From the NCBI GenBank assembly GCA_002440625.1, contig DJUV01000001.1, forward strand, positions 1 to 10,175: a stretch of DNA of 10,175 nucleotides, read 5' to 3'. This document shows positions 1 to 6,215 of this stretch, in pieces. Origin of the DNA: Rhodobacteraceae bacterium UBA6273. Lineage in GTDB: Bacteria > Pseudomonadota > Alphaproteobacteria > Rhodobacterales > Rhodobacteraceae. The notes beneath the pieces are model-generated. The model was not told the DNA's origin. It saw only the letters and a program-made list of their open reading frames with translations, and did no database searches. Position 1 is the first letter of the stretch; every line of letters starts with the position of its first letter. Both the position numbers and the translations under genes were made by a program.

Positions 1-618
1 TACATCATGTGCAAGGCGATGAACCGGTCCTTCGTCAGCGTCATCCTTGGCGGTTTCGGCAATACCACCGGCCCGCAGATGGAAGTGACGGGCGAACAGA
101 TCGCCATCGACGCTGAAGGTGTCGCGGCGGCGCTGAACGATGCGGATTCGGTCATCATCATCCCCGGCTACGGCATGGCAGTGGCGCAGGCGCAGCAGTC
201 GGTTTCGGAACTGACGAAGCGGCTTCGGGCCAAGGGCAAGAACGTGCGCTTCGCCATCCACCCGGTCGCGGGGCGTCTGCCCGGCCACATGAACGTGCTT
301 CTGGCCGAAGCGAAGGTGCCCTACGATATCGTGCTCGAGATGGACGAGATCAACGAGGACTTCCCCGAAACGGATGTCGCCATCGTCATCGGCTCCAACG
401 ACATCGTGAACCCGGCGGCGCAGGAAGACCCGAACAGCCCCATCGCAGGGATGCCGGTGCTGGAAGTGTGGAAAGCCAAGCAGGTCTTCGTGTCGAAGCG
501 CGGGCAGGGGACCGGCTATTCCGGCATCGAGAACCCGCTTTTCTACAAGGAAAACACGCGGATGTTCTACGGCGACGCCAAGAAGTCGGTCGACAGTCTT
601 TTGCCGATGCTGGAGTGA
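1..618 (+). CDS. pntB: NAD(P) transhydrogenase subunit beta, C-terminal part (5' end outside window)
   Basis: This is the last 205 codons of the membrane subunit of proton-translocating transhydrogenase, which moves hydride between NADH and NADP+ using the proton gradient. The reading frame is open from base 1, so the gene starts upstream and only the cytoplasmic NADP(H)-binding domain III is here. Visible family motifs are the nucleotide-binding loop [10 protein letters not shown], then [18 protein letters not shown], the SNDIVNPAA segment, [10 protein letters not shown], and [17 protein letters not shown] near the end. The usual wording in the family is GANDxVNP and KRSM, so this copy has small substitutions (GSND, KRGQ) that I take as lineage variation. 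The stop is TGA at 616-618. An intrinsic terminator follows 22 bases later, so this is probably the last gene of a pntAB operon. The family assignment is very secure; the subunit fusion state upstream cannot be seen. Confidence 0.95.
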   Translation, partial: YIMCKAMNRSFVSVILGGFGNTTGPQMEVTGEQIAIDAEGVAAALNDADSVIIIPGYGMAVAQAQQSVSELTKRLRAKGKNVRFAIHPVAGRLPGHMNVLLAEAKVPYDIVLEMDEINEDFPETDVAIVIGSNDIVNPAAQEDPNSPIAGMPVLEVWKAKQVFVSKRGQGTGYSGIENPLFYKENTRMFYGDAKKSVDSLLPMLE

Positions 619-640
619 TCCGGGCGGATTGAGCAAGCAG

Positions 641-673
641 GACCCCGCCCGAAACGGCGGGGTCTTTTGTTTT
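641..673 (+). terminator. Intrinsic terminator after pntB
   Basis: A perfect 9-bp stem, GACCCCGCC (641-649) with GGCGGGGTC (656-664), closes a 6-base loop. It is followed at once by TTTTGTTTT (665-673). This is a textbook Rho-independent terminator for transcripts leaving pntB, and it separates pntB from the transporter gene. Confidence 0.9.
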
Positions 674-692
674 CCAGAGCGGCGCTTGCCAG

Positions 693-721
693 CAGAATTT
701 CGGCGGTATGACGAAATTCTG
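693..721. promoter_or_regulatory. Perfect 10-bp inverted repeat, candidate operator
   Basis: CAGAATTTCG (693-702) and CGAAATTCTG (712-721) are exact reverse complements separated by 9 bases, so the half-sites are centred 19 bp apart, close to two helical turns. The AT-rich arms stand out from the GC-rich surroundings. The element lies after the pntB terminator and about 100 bp before the transporter start. A weak promoter-like pair (TTGCCA at 686-691, TATGAC at 707-712, 15-bp spacing) overlaps it. No U-tract follows, so it is not a second terminator. A dimeric repressor site for the transporter gene is the simplest reading, but no cognate regulator gene lies next to it. Confidence 0.5.
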
Positions 722-820
722 ATGTGCCCGCCCCCCCGCCTCTTCCCGCTGGCGCCCGTTCCCCGCCGGGATTATCACCGCCCTGCCGCCATCCCGCGCG
801 GCCAACCTGCGAGAGCGGCA

Positions 821-1975
821 ATGCGCTCCAGACTTCCTGCCGGGGTTGTTGCCCTCGGCTTCGTCAGCCTCTTCATGGATGTCTCGTCCGAGATGATCCA
901 CGGGCTTCTGCCCCTCTTCCTCACCGGCACGCTCGGCGCATCGGTGCTGGTCGTCGGGCTGATCGAGGGCGCGGGCGAGGCGGTGGCGCAGATCGTAAAG
1001 GTCTTTTCCGGTGCGCTGTCCGACCGGATCGGCAAGCGCAAGCCGCTCCTCATCGCCGGCTACGGGCTCGCGGCGCTGACGAAGCCGGTCTTCGCGCTGG
1101 CGGGCAGCGCGGGCGTGGTCATGGCCGCCCGGCTGACCGACCGCATCGGCAAGGGCATCCGGGGCGCGCCGCGCGATGCGCTGGTCGCCGACCTCGTGCC
1201 GCCAGAAAAGCGCGGCGCGGCCTTCGGGCTCAGGCAGTCGATGGATACCGTCGGCGCCTTTGCCGGGCCGCTCATCGCCATGACGATGATGGCCGTCTGG
1301 GGCGACATCCGCCTTGTCTTTGCGGTGGCGGTTGTCCCGGCCCTGATTGCCGTCGCCGTGCTGGCCTTCGGTGTCCGCGAACCGGAAGGGACGAGACCGA
1401 CGGGGCCAAGGCCAAGGCTAGACCGCGCCACGCTCGTCTCCCTGCCGCGCAGCTTCTGGATGGTGGTGGCGCTTGGCGGCGTCATGGCTTTCGCCCGCAT
1501 TTCGGAAGCCTTCCTGATCCTCAAGGCCGATGCGGTGGGCATCCACGCCACCTGGGCGCCGGCGGTCCTCGTCCTTCTCAGCCTCGTCTATGCCGCGACG
1601 GCCTGGCCGGTGGGCGTGCTGTCCGACCGGATCGGGCGCCGCGCCATCCTGATGGCCGCGCTGGCCGTTCTGGCCGTGGCGCTGGTCGTTCTGGCCGTCG
1701 CCCCGACGCCCGCGCTTGCCTTTGCCGGCATCGCCCTCTGGGGCCTGCACATGGGGCTAAGCCAGGGCATCCTCGCTGCGATGGTCGCCGATGCGGCGCC
1801 CGCGCAGCTGAGAGGCAGCGCCTTTGGCGCCTTCAACCTCGCGGGCGGTCTCGCGACACTTGCCGCCAACGTCGCCGCCGGGGCGCTCTGGACGGCGGGT
1901 GGCGCGGCTCTGGCCTTCGGCGCGGGGGCATGTGCCGCCCTTGCCTCGCTTCTGATTGCCCGCCGTTTGATCTAA
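821..1975 (+). CDS. Major facilitator superfamily transporter, substrate unknown
   Basis: A 384-residue inner-membrane protein, close to the usual length for a 12-helix MFS carrier, made largely of hydrophobic segments. The MFS loop motif between helices 2 and 3 is seen as GALSDRIGKRK (about residues 64-74) and again in the second half as GVLSDRIGRRA (about 265-275), as expected for the two-fold MFS repeat. A third conserved block, DRIGKGIRGAPRDAL (about 107-121), is shared, from memory, with a group of uncharacterised MFS proteins of the MJ1317-like kind; known drug exporters do not normally show it. I chose ATG 821, with GAGAG just upstream, because the first helix begins directly after it. 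Earlier in-frame starts (ATG 722, TTG 629) would add a proline/arginine-rich leader running over the inverted repeat or the pntB terminator. The gene stands alone between a terminator and a DUF3422 gene, so context gives no substrate. Confidence 0.85.
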   Translation: MRSRLPAGVVALGFVSLFMDVSSEMIHGLLPLFLTGTLGASVLVVGLIEGAGEAVAQIVKVFSGALSDRIGKRKPLLIAGYGLAALTKPVFALAGSAGVVMAARLTDRIGKGIRGAPRDALVADLVPPEKRGAAFGLRQSMDTVGAFAGPLIAMTMMAVWGDIRLVFAVAVVPALIAVAVLAFGVREPEGTRPTGPRPRLDRATLVSLPRSFWMVVALGGVMAFARISEAFLILKADAVGIHATWAPAVLVLLSLVYAATAWPVGVLSDRIGRRAILMAALAVLAVALVVLAVAPTPALAFAGIALWGLHMGLSQGILAAMVADAAPAQLRGSAFGAFNLAGGLATLAANVAAGALWTAGGAALAFGAGACAALASLLIARRLI

Positions 1976-2087
1976 TTGCGTTGCCCGTTTGCAAGTATGC
2001 TTCCGTGTACCACTGGGCGGCCGTTGCCACGCTTTCAAGCCCGGCTTTCGCGGCTATCGTCCGCCCAAGATGCCAGACGAGACTGCC

Positions 2088-3365
2088 ATGACCCAGGACC
2101 ATCCCCTTCGCTATGCGCTTGTGAACGAGCTTCATGCGCGGCCCTTCCCGGCGCTTGAAGCGCCCTGCCACGCGCTTTACTTCGCCTTCAAGGAGCCGGT
2201 CGATGCGCATAACCGCGACCGCGCGAAGGACCGGGCGCACCTTCTGGCGCTTCTCGACCGGAACGGCGCGGCGCATCCGCCGGAGGGGGCGACCCATCAT
2301 GCCGCGAAGATCGGCCGCTACGATCTGAAATGGGAAAGCCATACCGAATTCGTGACCTATTCCGCCTTCGGCCCCGGTGTCGCCGCCCGCGCCTTCGATC
2401 CGGGCGAGGGCGCAACTTTCCCTGCCGACTGGATCGCGAAGGCGCCGGGCAAGATCGTTGCGGCCATCATGATCCGGGTGGAACCGCTGCCGGATGACCT
2501 CAGCGAGGTGAAGGCCAAGCTCCACGATTGGTTCGTCGCCGAAAGCCTCGCCTGTTCCTGGGTGCTGGACGAGGCGGCGGTGATCGCCGGAGATTTCCAG
2601 ATCGACCCGGCGGGCTTCATGCGCTTTGCGGTCTTCGCCCGGCCCGGCACCGGCGAGCGCCGTATCGGCCGGATCGTCCAGCGCCTGTCGGAGATCGAGA
2701 CCTACCGCGCCATGTCGATGCTCGGCCTTGGCCGGGCGCGCCAGCTTGGCGCGAAACTGAACGCGCTCGACCCGCAGCTTTCCGATCTTGTGGCGACCAT
2801 CTCCGACAAGGGACGGGATGCCGAGGAGACGCTGCACAAGCTCCTGAACATCTCGGCCGATCTTGAAAGCCTCGCCGTGGCGCATTCCTTCCGCTTCGGC
2901 GCGACGGGCGCCTACGAGGCGCTGGTCAACCAGCGCATCGAGGTCCTGCGCGAGGCGCGCTTCAACGGGCGCCAGACCTTCGGCGAATTCATGATGCGCC
3001 GCTACGATCCGGCGATGCGGACGGTGAAATCCTCTGAGCGGCGGCTTGAGCAGATGGCTGAGCGGGCCGAGCGGGCAGGGGAGCTTTTGCGGACCCGGGT
3101 CGACGTGGAACGGCAGGCGCAGAACCAGAAGCTTCTCGAAAGCATGGACCGCCGCGCCGACCTTGCGCTCAGGCTTCAGCACACGGTCGAGGGGCTGTCG
3201 GTGGTGGCGATCAGCTACTATGCGGTCAGCCTTTTCACCTATCTTCTCCTGCCTTTCGCTGAATTGCTGCACTGGCCGAAATCGGTCCTGACGGCGGTTC
3301 TGGTGCCGGTCGTGGCGGGCTGCGTCTGGCTGATGGTCCGGCGCATCCGGAAGAGCTTTCACTAA
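2088..3365 (+). CDS. DUF3422 family membrane-anchored protein
   Basis: A 425-residue protein of the DUF3422 family (COG4949-type, predicted membrane-anchored), recognised from its opening DHPLRYALVNELHARPFP. The function of the family is unknown. The N-terminal two thirds are soluble, with no signal peptide. A charged, probably coiled-coil helix covers roughly residues 310-361. Two hydrophobic segments follow (about 369-391 and 399-417), joined by a short ELLHWPKS loop, and the chain ends in the basic tail RRIRKSFH. This order (large soluble domain, long helix, two C-terminal membrane helices) recalls CorA-type proteins, but the GMN pore motif is absent. ATG 2088 is chosen because the conserved domain begins at its residue 4 and a weak ACGAGA precedes it; ATG 2070 in the same frame is possible. 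The gene lies 112 bp after the MFS gene and 72 bp before an oxidase gene. Confidence 0.85.
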   Translation: MTQDHPLRYALVNELHARPFPALEAPCHALYFAFKEPVDAHNRDRAKDRAHLLALLDRNGAAHPPEGATHHAAKIGRYDLKWESHTEFVTYSAFGPGVAARAFDPGEGATFPADWIAKAPGKIVAAIMIRVEPLPDDLSEVKAKLHDWFVAESLACSWVLDEAAVIAGDFQIDPAGFMRFAVFARPGTGERRIGRIVQRLSEIETYRAMSMLGLGRARQLGAKLNALDPQLSDLVATISDKGRDAEETLHKLLNISADLESLAVAHSFRFGATGAYEALVNQRIEVLREARFNGRQTFGEFMMRRYDPAMRTVKSSERRLEQMAERAERAGELLRTRVDVERQAQNQKLLESMDRRADLALRLQHTVEGLSVVAISYYAVSLFTYLLLPFAELLHWPKSVLTAVLVPVVAGCVWLMVRRIRKSFH

Positions 3366-3437
3366 GGGCGGGACCTTCTTGACCTTGCGGCCCCGGCAGG
3401 CAATGTGGCGCCGAACAAGAGCGGCGGGGGGAAGGCC

Positions 3438-4796
3438 ATGGCGGGCAATCATTCGGGCATCGTGTTTCCGTTCCGGGCAGGAATGCCGCTGCGCTTTGCG
3501 GCGCCCCTGCCGAAAGCGGCCGATGTCGTGGTGATCGGCGGCGGGATTATCGGGGTGATGACGGCCTGGTATCTGGCCGAGCGTGGCGAGAAGGTGGTGC
3601 TTTGCGAAAAGGGCCGGGTTGGCGCCGAGCAGTCGGTGCGCAACTGGGGCTGGGTGCGCCAGCAGGGCCGCGATCCGGCGGAACTGCCGATCATGATCGA
3701 GGCCTTGGCGATCTGGAAGGAGTTCGAGGCGGCGGGCCTTGATCTGGGGTTCCGGCAAACGGGCGTGCTTTATGCCGCCAACTCGGCCGAAGACATGGCG
3801 AAATACGAGGCCTGGATGGTCCACGCCCGCGCCCACGGGCTTGATACGCGGCTCCTGTCGCAGGCCGAGATCGACAGCTACCTGCCGAATGCGGCGGGTT
3901 GGGCCGGTGGCATCCTGACGCCCTCCGACGGGCGCGCGGAACCCTGGATCGCCGTGCCGCGGCTGACCGGGGCGCTGGTGGCGAAGGGCGTCATCGTGGC
4001 CGAGGATTGCGCGGTGCGGGCGCTTGACGTGGCGGGCAGGGCCGTCGTGGGCGTCGTGACTGAAAAGGGCCGGATCGCGGCCTCGCGCGTGGTGGTAGCA
4101 GGTGGTTCCTGGTCGTCGCTTTTCCTCGGGCGGCACGGCATCCGGCTGCCGCAGCTTTCGGTGCGCGCGACCGTTGCCGCGACTGCGCCGATGGCGTCCT
4201 TCTTCGAGGGCGCGATGGCGGAGGCGGAATTCGCCGTCCGGCGGCGGCTCGATGGCGGCTACACGCTGGCGCCGGGCAATTTCCACGAGTTCTTCATCGG
4301 GCCGGATGCCTTCCGAAACCTCTGGCCGTTCCGGGCGCAGATCAGGGCCGACATTTCCGGCACCCATTTCCTGCCTGCGGCGCCGAGGGGCTATCCCGAC
4401 GGCTGGCTGACGCCGCACCGCTGGTCCGAGGACGGCGTTTCACCCTTCGAGCGGATGCGCATTCTGGACCCTGCGCCGAACCTTGCCGAGGTCGAGCGGC
4501 TCCGCGACCGCTTTGCCCGTGCCTTTCCCGCGGCCGGCCGCCCGGCGATTGCCGCGAAATGGGCCGGGATGATCGACACCTTGCCCGACGTGGTGCCGGT
4601 GATCGACCATGTTGCCGCCCTGCCGGGGCTGACGGTTGCGACCGGGATGGCCGGCCACGGCTTCGGCATCGGGCCGGGGGTGGGTCGGGTCGTCGCCGAT
4701 CTGGTGACGGGCCGCGCGCCTGGCCATGATCTTCACCGTTTCCGCTTCCAGCGCTTTTCCGACGGCTCGCGCATCGAGCTTGGGCCGACGCTTTGA
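3438..4796 (+). CDS. FAD-dependent oxidoreductase (DAO family, RNWGWVRQQGRD type)
   Basis: A 452-residue flavoprotein of the D-amino-acid oxidase/dehydrogenase fold. After a 29-residue extension comes the Rossmann FAD-binding segment VVVIGGGIIG (about 31-40), ending with the ribose-binding acid in VVLCEKG (E57). The next conserved stretch is RNWGWVRQQGRD (about 68-79), characteristic of a DAO subgroup often annotated only as FAD-binding oxidoreductase. Near the C terminus, ATGMAGHGFGIGPG (about 401-414) is the second FAD-contact region. The enzyme probably oxidises the C-N bond of an amino acid, opine or amine in the cytoplasm; the substrate cannot be read from the sequence. ATG 3438 is chosen for the strong GGGGGAAGG just upstream; GTG 3405 would add 11 low-complexity residues. 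It converges on the PuuB-like oxidase of the polyamine locus, which hints at but does not prove a related substrate. Confidence 0.85.
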   Translation: MAGNHSGIVFPFRAGMPLRFAAPLPKAADVVVIGGGIIGVMTAWYLAERGEKVVLCEKGRVGAEQSVRNWGWVRQQGRDPAELPIMIEALAIWKEFEAAGLDLGFRQTGVLYAANSAEDMAKYEAWMVHARAHGLDTRLLSQAEIDSYLPNAAGWAGGILTPSDGRAEPWIAVPRLTGALVAKGVIVAEDCAVRALDVAGRAVVGVVTEKGRIAASRVVVAGGSWSSLFLGRHGIRLPQLSVRATVAATAPMASFFEGAMAEAEFAVRRRLDGGYTLAPGNFHEFFIGPDAFRNLWPFRAQIRADISGTHFLPAAPRGYPDGWLTPHRWSEDGVSPFERMRILDPAPNLAEVERLRDRFARAFPAAGRPAIAAKWAGMIDTLPDVVPVIDHVAALPGLTVATGMAGHGFGIGPGVGRVVADLVTGRAPGHDLHRFRFQRFSDGSRIELGPTL

Positions 4797-4876
4797 GGCG
4801 GACCGCCTCGGGGGGCATCGAGCCCCCGCTCGCCGGGGCGCTCCCGCGCGGGGGGTATTTGGGCAACGAAGAAGCG
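4795..4876. repeat. Intergenic hairpin cluster, possible dispersed Rhodobacteraceae repeat
   Basis: The 113-bp gap between the two convergent oxidase genes holds a 15-bp palindrome overlapping the stop codon (GAGGCGG/CCGCCTC, 4795-4809). Next comes a hairpin with stem GGGGGC (4811-4816), loop ATCGA and GCCCCC (4822-4827). A GC-rich stretch follows, then GGGGGGTATTTGGGCAACGA (4851-4870) running into AGAAG. There is no U-tract in either direction. From memory, similar strings (C/G hairpin, GGGGGTATTT, then an AGAAGAAG-like end) recur between genes in Rhodobacteraceae, so this may be one copy of a dispersed element that also ends transcription of both genes. Only one copy is in the window, so the repeat status is inference. 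Confidence 0.4.
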
Positions 4877-4893
4877 GTAGGCGGTTAGTGCCC

Positions 4894-4930
4894 GTCGCGG
4901 AGCGATAAACTAAAGCCTGTCGCGGAGCGA
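4894..4930. repeat. 12-bp direct repeat across the 3' end of the puuB-like gene
   Basis: GTCGCGGAGCGA occurs at 4894-4905 and again at 4919-4930, 25 bp apart. The second copy encodes the SLRD part of the oxidase C terminus and the first lies just beyond its stop codon. Flanking bases also match partly, so this looks like a small imperfect tandem duplication of the gene end. Significance is unknown. Confidence 0.6.
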
Positions 4931-6211
4931 GAACCAGACCATGGCGAGGACGAGAAGCGGCCAGCGCATCGCGGCACCTCCGGGGAAGGCCGGCGATGGC
5001 ACGCCCGCCATCACGTCAAAGCGTTCGGCCTGACCGGCGATGGCTTTGGCGGCAAGCTTGCCGCCAAGCGTCGCCATGGCGACACCGTGGCCGGAATAGC
5101 CCGAGACACTGAGGATATTGCCGGCGAGCCGCTCGAAATGCGGCATCCGGTTCATGGTGATGCCGAGGGTGCCGCCCCAGGCATGGGTGATCTTCGTGTT
5201 CTTCAGCTGCGGGAAGATCTCAAGCATCGGCTTTCGGACAAGGGCGGCGATGTCGGTGGGGAAGCGGTAGCCGTAGGTTTCGCCGCCGCCGAAGAGAAGG
5301 CGGTGATCCTCGGAAAAGCGGAAGTAGTTGATGACGAACTTGCTGTCGGCCACAGCATGATTGCCGCGCACGATCTTTTCCTGCGCCTCGGCCGTCATCG
5401 GTTCGGTCGCGATGATGAAGTTGTTGATCGGCATGACCCGGGCGGCGGTGCGGCGGTTCAGGCGGCCGAGGTAGCCGTTGCAGGCGAGGATCACATGGCG
5501 GGCGCTGATCCTTGCCTTATCCGTCGTAACGGTGGCCGGGGTGCCGAAGCTGATGCCGGTGGCCTTCGAATTCTCATGGATGCGGACGCCCTCCGCCCGT
5601 GCCGCGCGGGCAAGGCCGAAGGCGTAGCGCAGGGGGTGGAGGTGGCCGCCGCCCATGTCGAGATCGCCGCCGACATAGGCCGGTGAGCCGATCATGTGGT
5701 GCATCTCATCGGCCCCGAGGGGGCGGATTTCGTTGTAGCCGTAGTCGCGCGCCATCTTTTCGGCATAGGCCTTGGCATGGGGCACATAGCGCGCGCGGTG
5801 GCAGGCATGGAGGATGCCGGGGGCGAAGCCAGCCTCAGGCGCATGTTCGGCGGCGAGCGCCTTGGTCGTCGCCACCGATTCCTGCGCCAGATCCCAGAGC
5901 GCATGGGCGCGGGTGTTGCCGACGAGCTTTTCCAGTGCCTCCTGGTCGAGCCTCTGGCCGGTGCCGACCTGGCCGCCGTTGCGCCCCGAGGCGCCCCAGC
6001 CGACGCGATGGGCGTCGATCAGCACCACATCATAGCCCTTTTCGCGAAGATGCAGCGCCGCGGAGAGTCCCGTGTAACCGGCCCCGACGATGCAGACATC
6101 CGCCGTCATGTCGCCCGTGGCTGACGGGAAGGGACCCGGCGCTGTCGCGGTGGCGGCATACCAGGACGGGGGGTATTCCCCCGCCCGGTCATTGGCGAAA
6201 AGGATGTCCAT
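4910..6211 (-). CDS. puuB: PuuB-like FAD-dependent oxidase (gamma-glutamylputrescine oxidase family)
   Basis: A 433-residue flavoprotein matching the PuuB family in length and layout. The N-terminal SWYAATATAPGPFPS leads into the FAD Rossmann motif CIVGAGYTGLS (about 40-50), with the acid of LIDAHRVG (D66) and the conserved WGASGRNGGQ (about 72-81). Family-typical segments follow, such as GYSGHGVAMATLGG. The C terminus ends in a hydrophobic stretch, RWPLLVLAMVWFSLRDRL, as in other PuuB-like proteins. PuuB oxidises gamma-glutamylputrescine to the aldehyde with release of ammonia and H2O2. The ATG at 6211 lies 4 bases after the aminotransferase stop, so the two genes are one operon and probably translationally coupled. 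No gamma-glutamylputrescine synthetase is in the window, so the true substrate may be another amine; the symbol is a family label. Confidence 0.82.
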   Translation of the reverse strand: MDILFANDRAGEYPPSWYAATATAPGPFPSATGDMTADVCIVGAGYTGLSAALHLREKGYDVVLIDAHRVGWGASGRNGGQVGTGQRLDQEALEKLVGNTRAHALWDLAQESVATTKALAAEHAPEAGFAPGILHACHRARYVPHAKAYAEKMARDYGYNEIRPLGADEMHHMIGSPAYVGGDLDMGGGHLHPLRYAFGLARAARAEGVRIHENSKATGISFGTPATVTTDKARISARHVILACNGYLGRLNRRTAARVMPINNFIIATEPMTAEAQEKIVRGNHAVADSKFVINYFRFSEDHRLLFGGGETYGYRFPTDIAALVRKPMLEIFPQLKNTKITHAWGGTLGITMNRMPHFERLAGNILSVSGYSGHGVAMATLGGKLAAKAIAGQAERFDVMAGVPSPAFPGGAAMRWPLLVLAMVWFSLRDRL

Positions 6212-6215
6212 CGGC

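Noticed and set aside
629..820. N-terminal extension of the MFS protein (TTG 629 or ATG 722 starts)
   Set aside because: The added residues are Pro/Arg-rich, and the longer form would overlap the pntB terminator. The first membrane helix begins right after ATG 821.
1976..2087. Possible promoter for the DUF3422 gene (TTGCGT and TATGCT)
   Set aside because: The spacing is only 14 bp and the matches are weak. I see no convincing promoter or terminator in this 112-bp gap.
3366..3437. Possible promoter or terminator between the DUF3422 and FAD oxidase genes
   Set aside because: A TTGACC occurs but no -10 follows at proper spacing, and there is no stem with a T-run. Only the ribosome binding site of the next gene is clear.
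1833..4418. Very long open frame on the - strand (about 861 codons) antisense to the DUF3422 and FAD oxidase genes
   Set aside because: The translation is rich in Arg, His and Pro, has no recognisable domain, and spans two well-supported + strand genes and the gap between them. It is the shadow expected from high-GC codon use on the other strand.
6168..6182. GGGGG-TATT-CCCCC hairpin resembling a regulatory element
   Set aside because: It lies inside the puuB-like coding sequence, encoding the conserved EYPPSW region, and has no U-tract. Codon content explains it.
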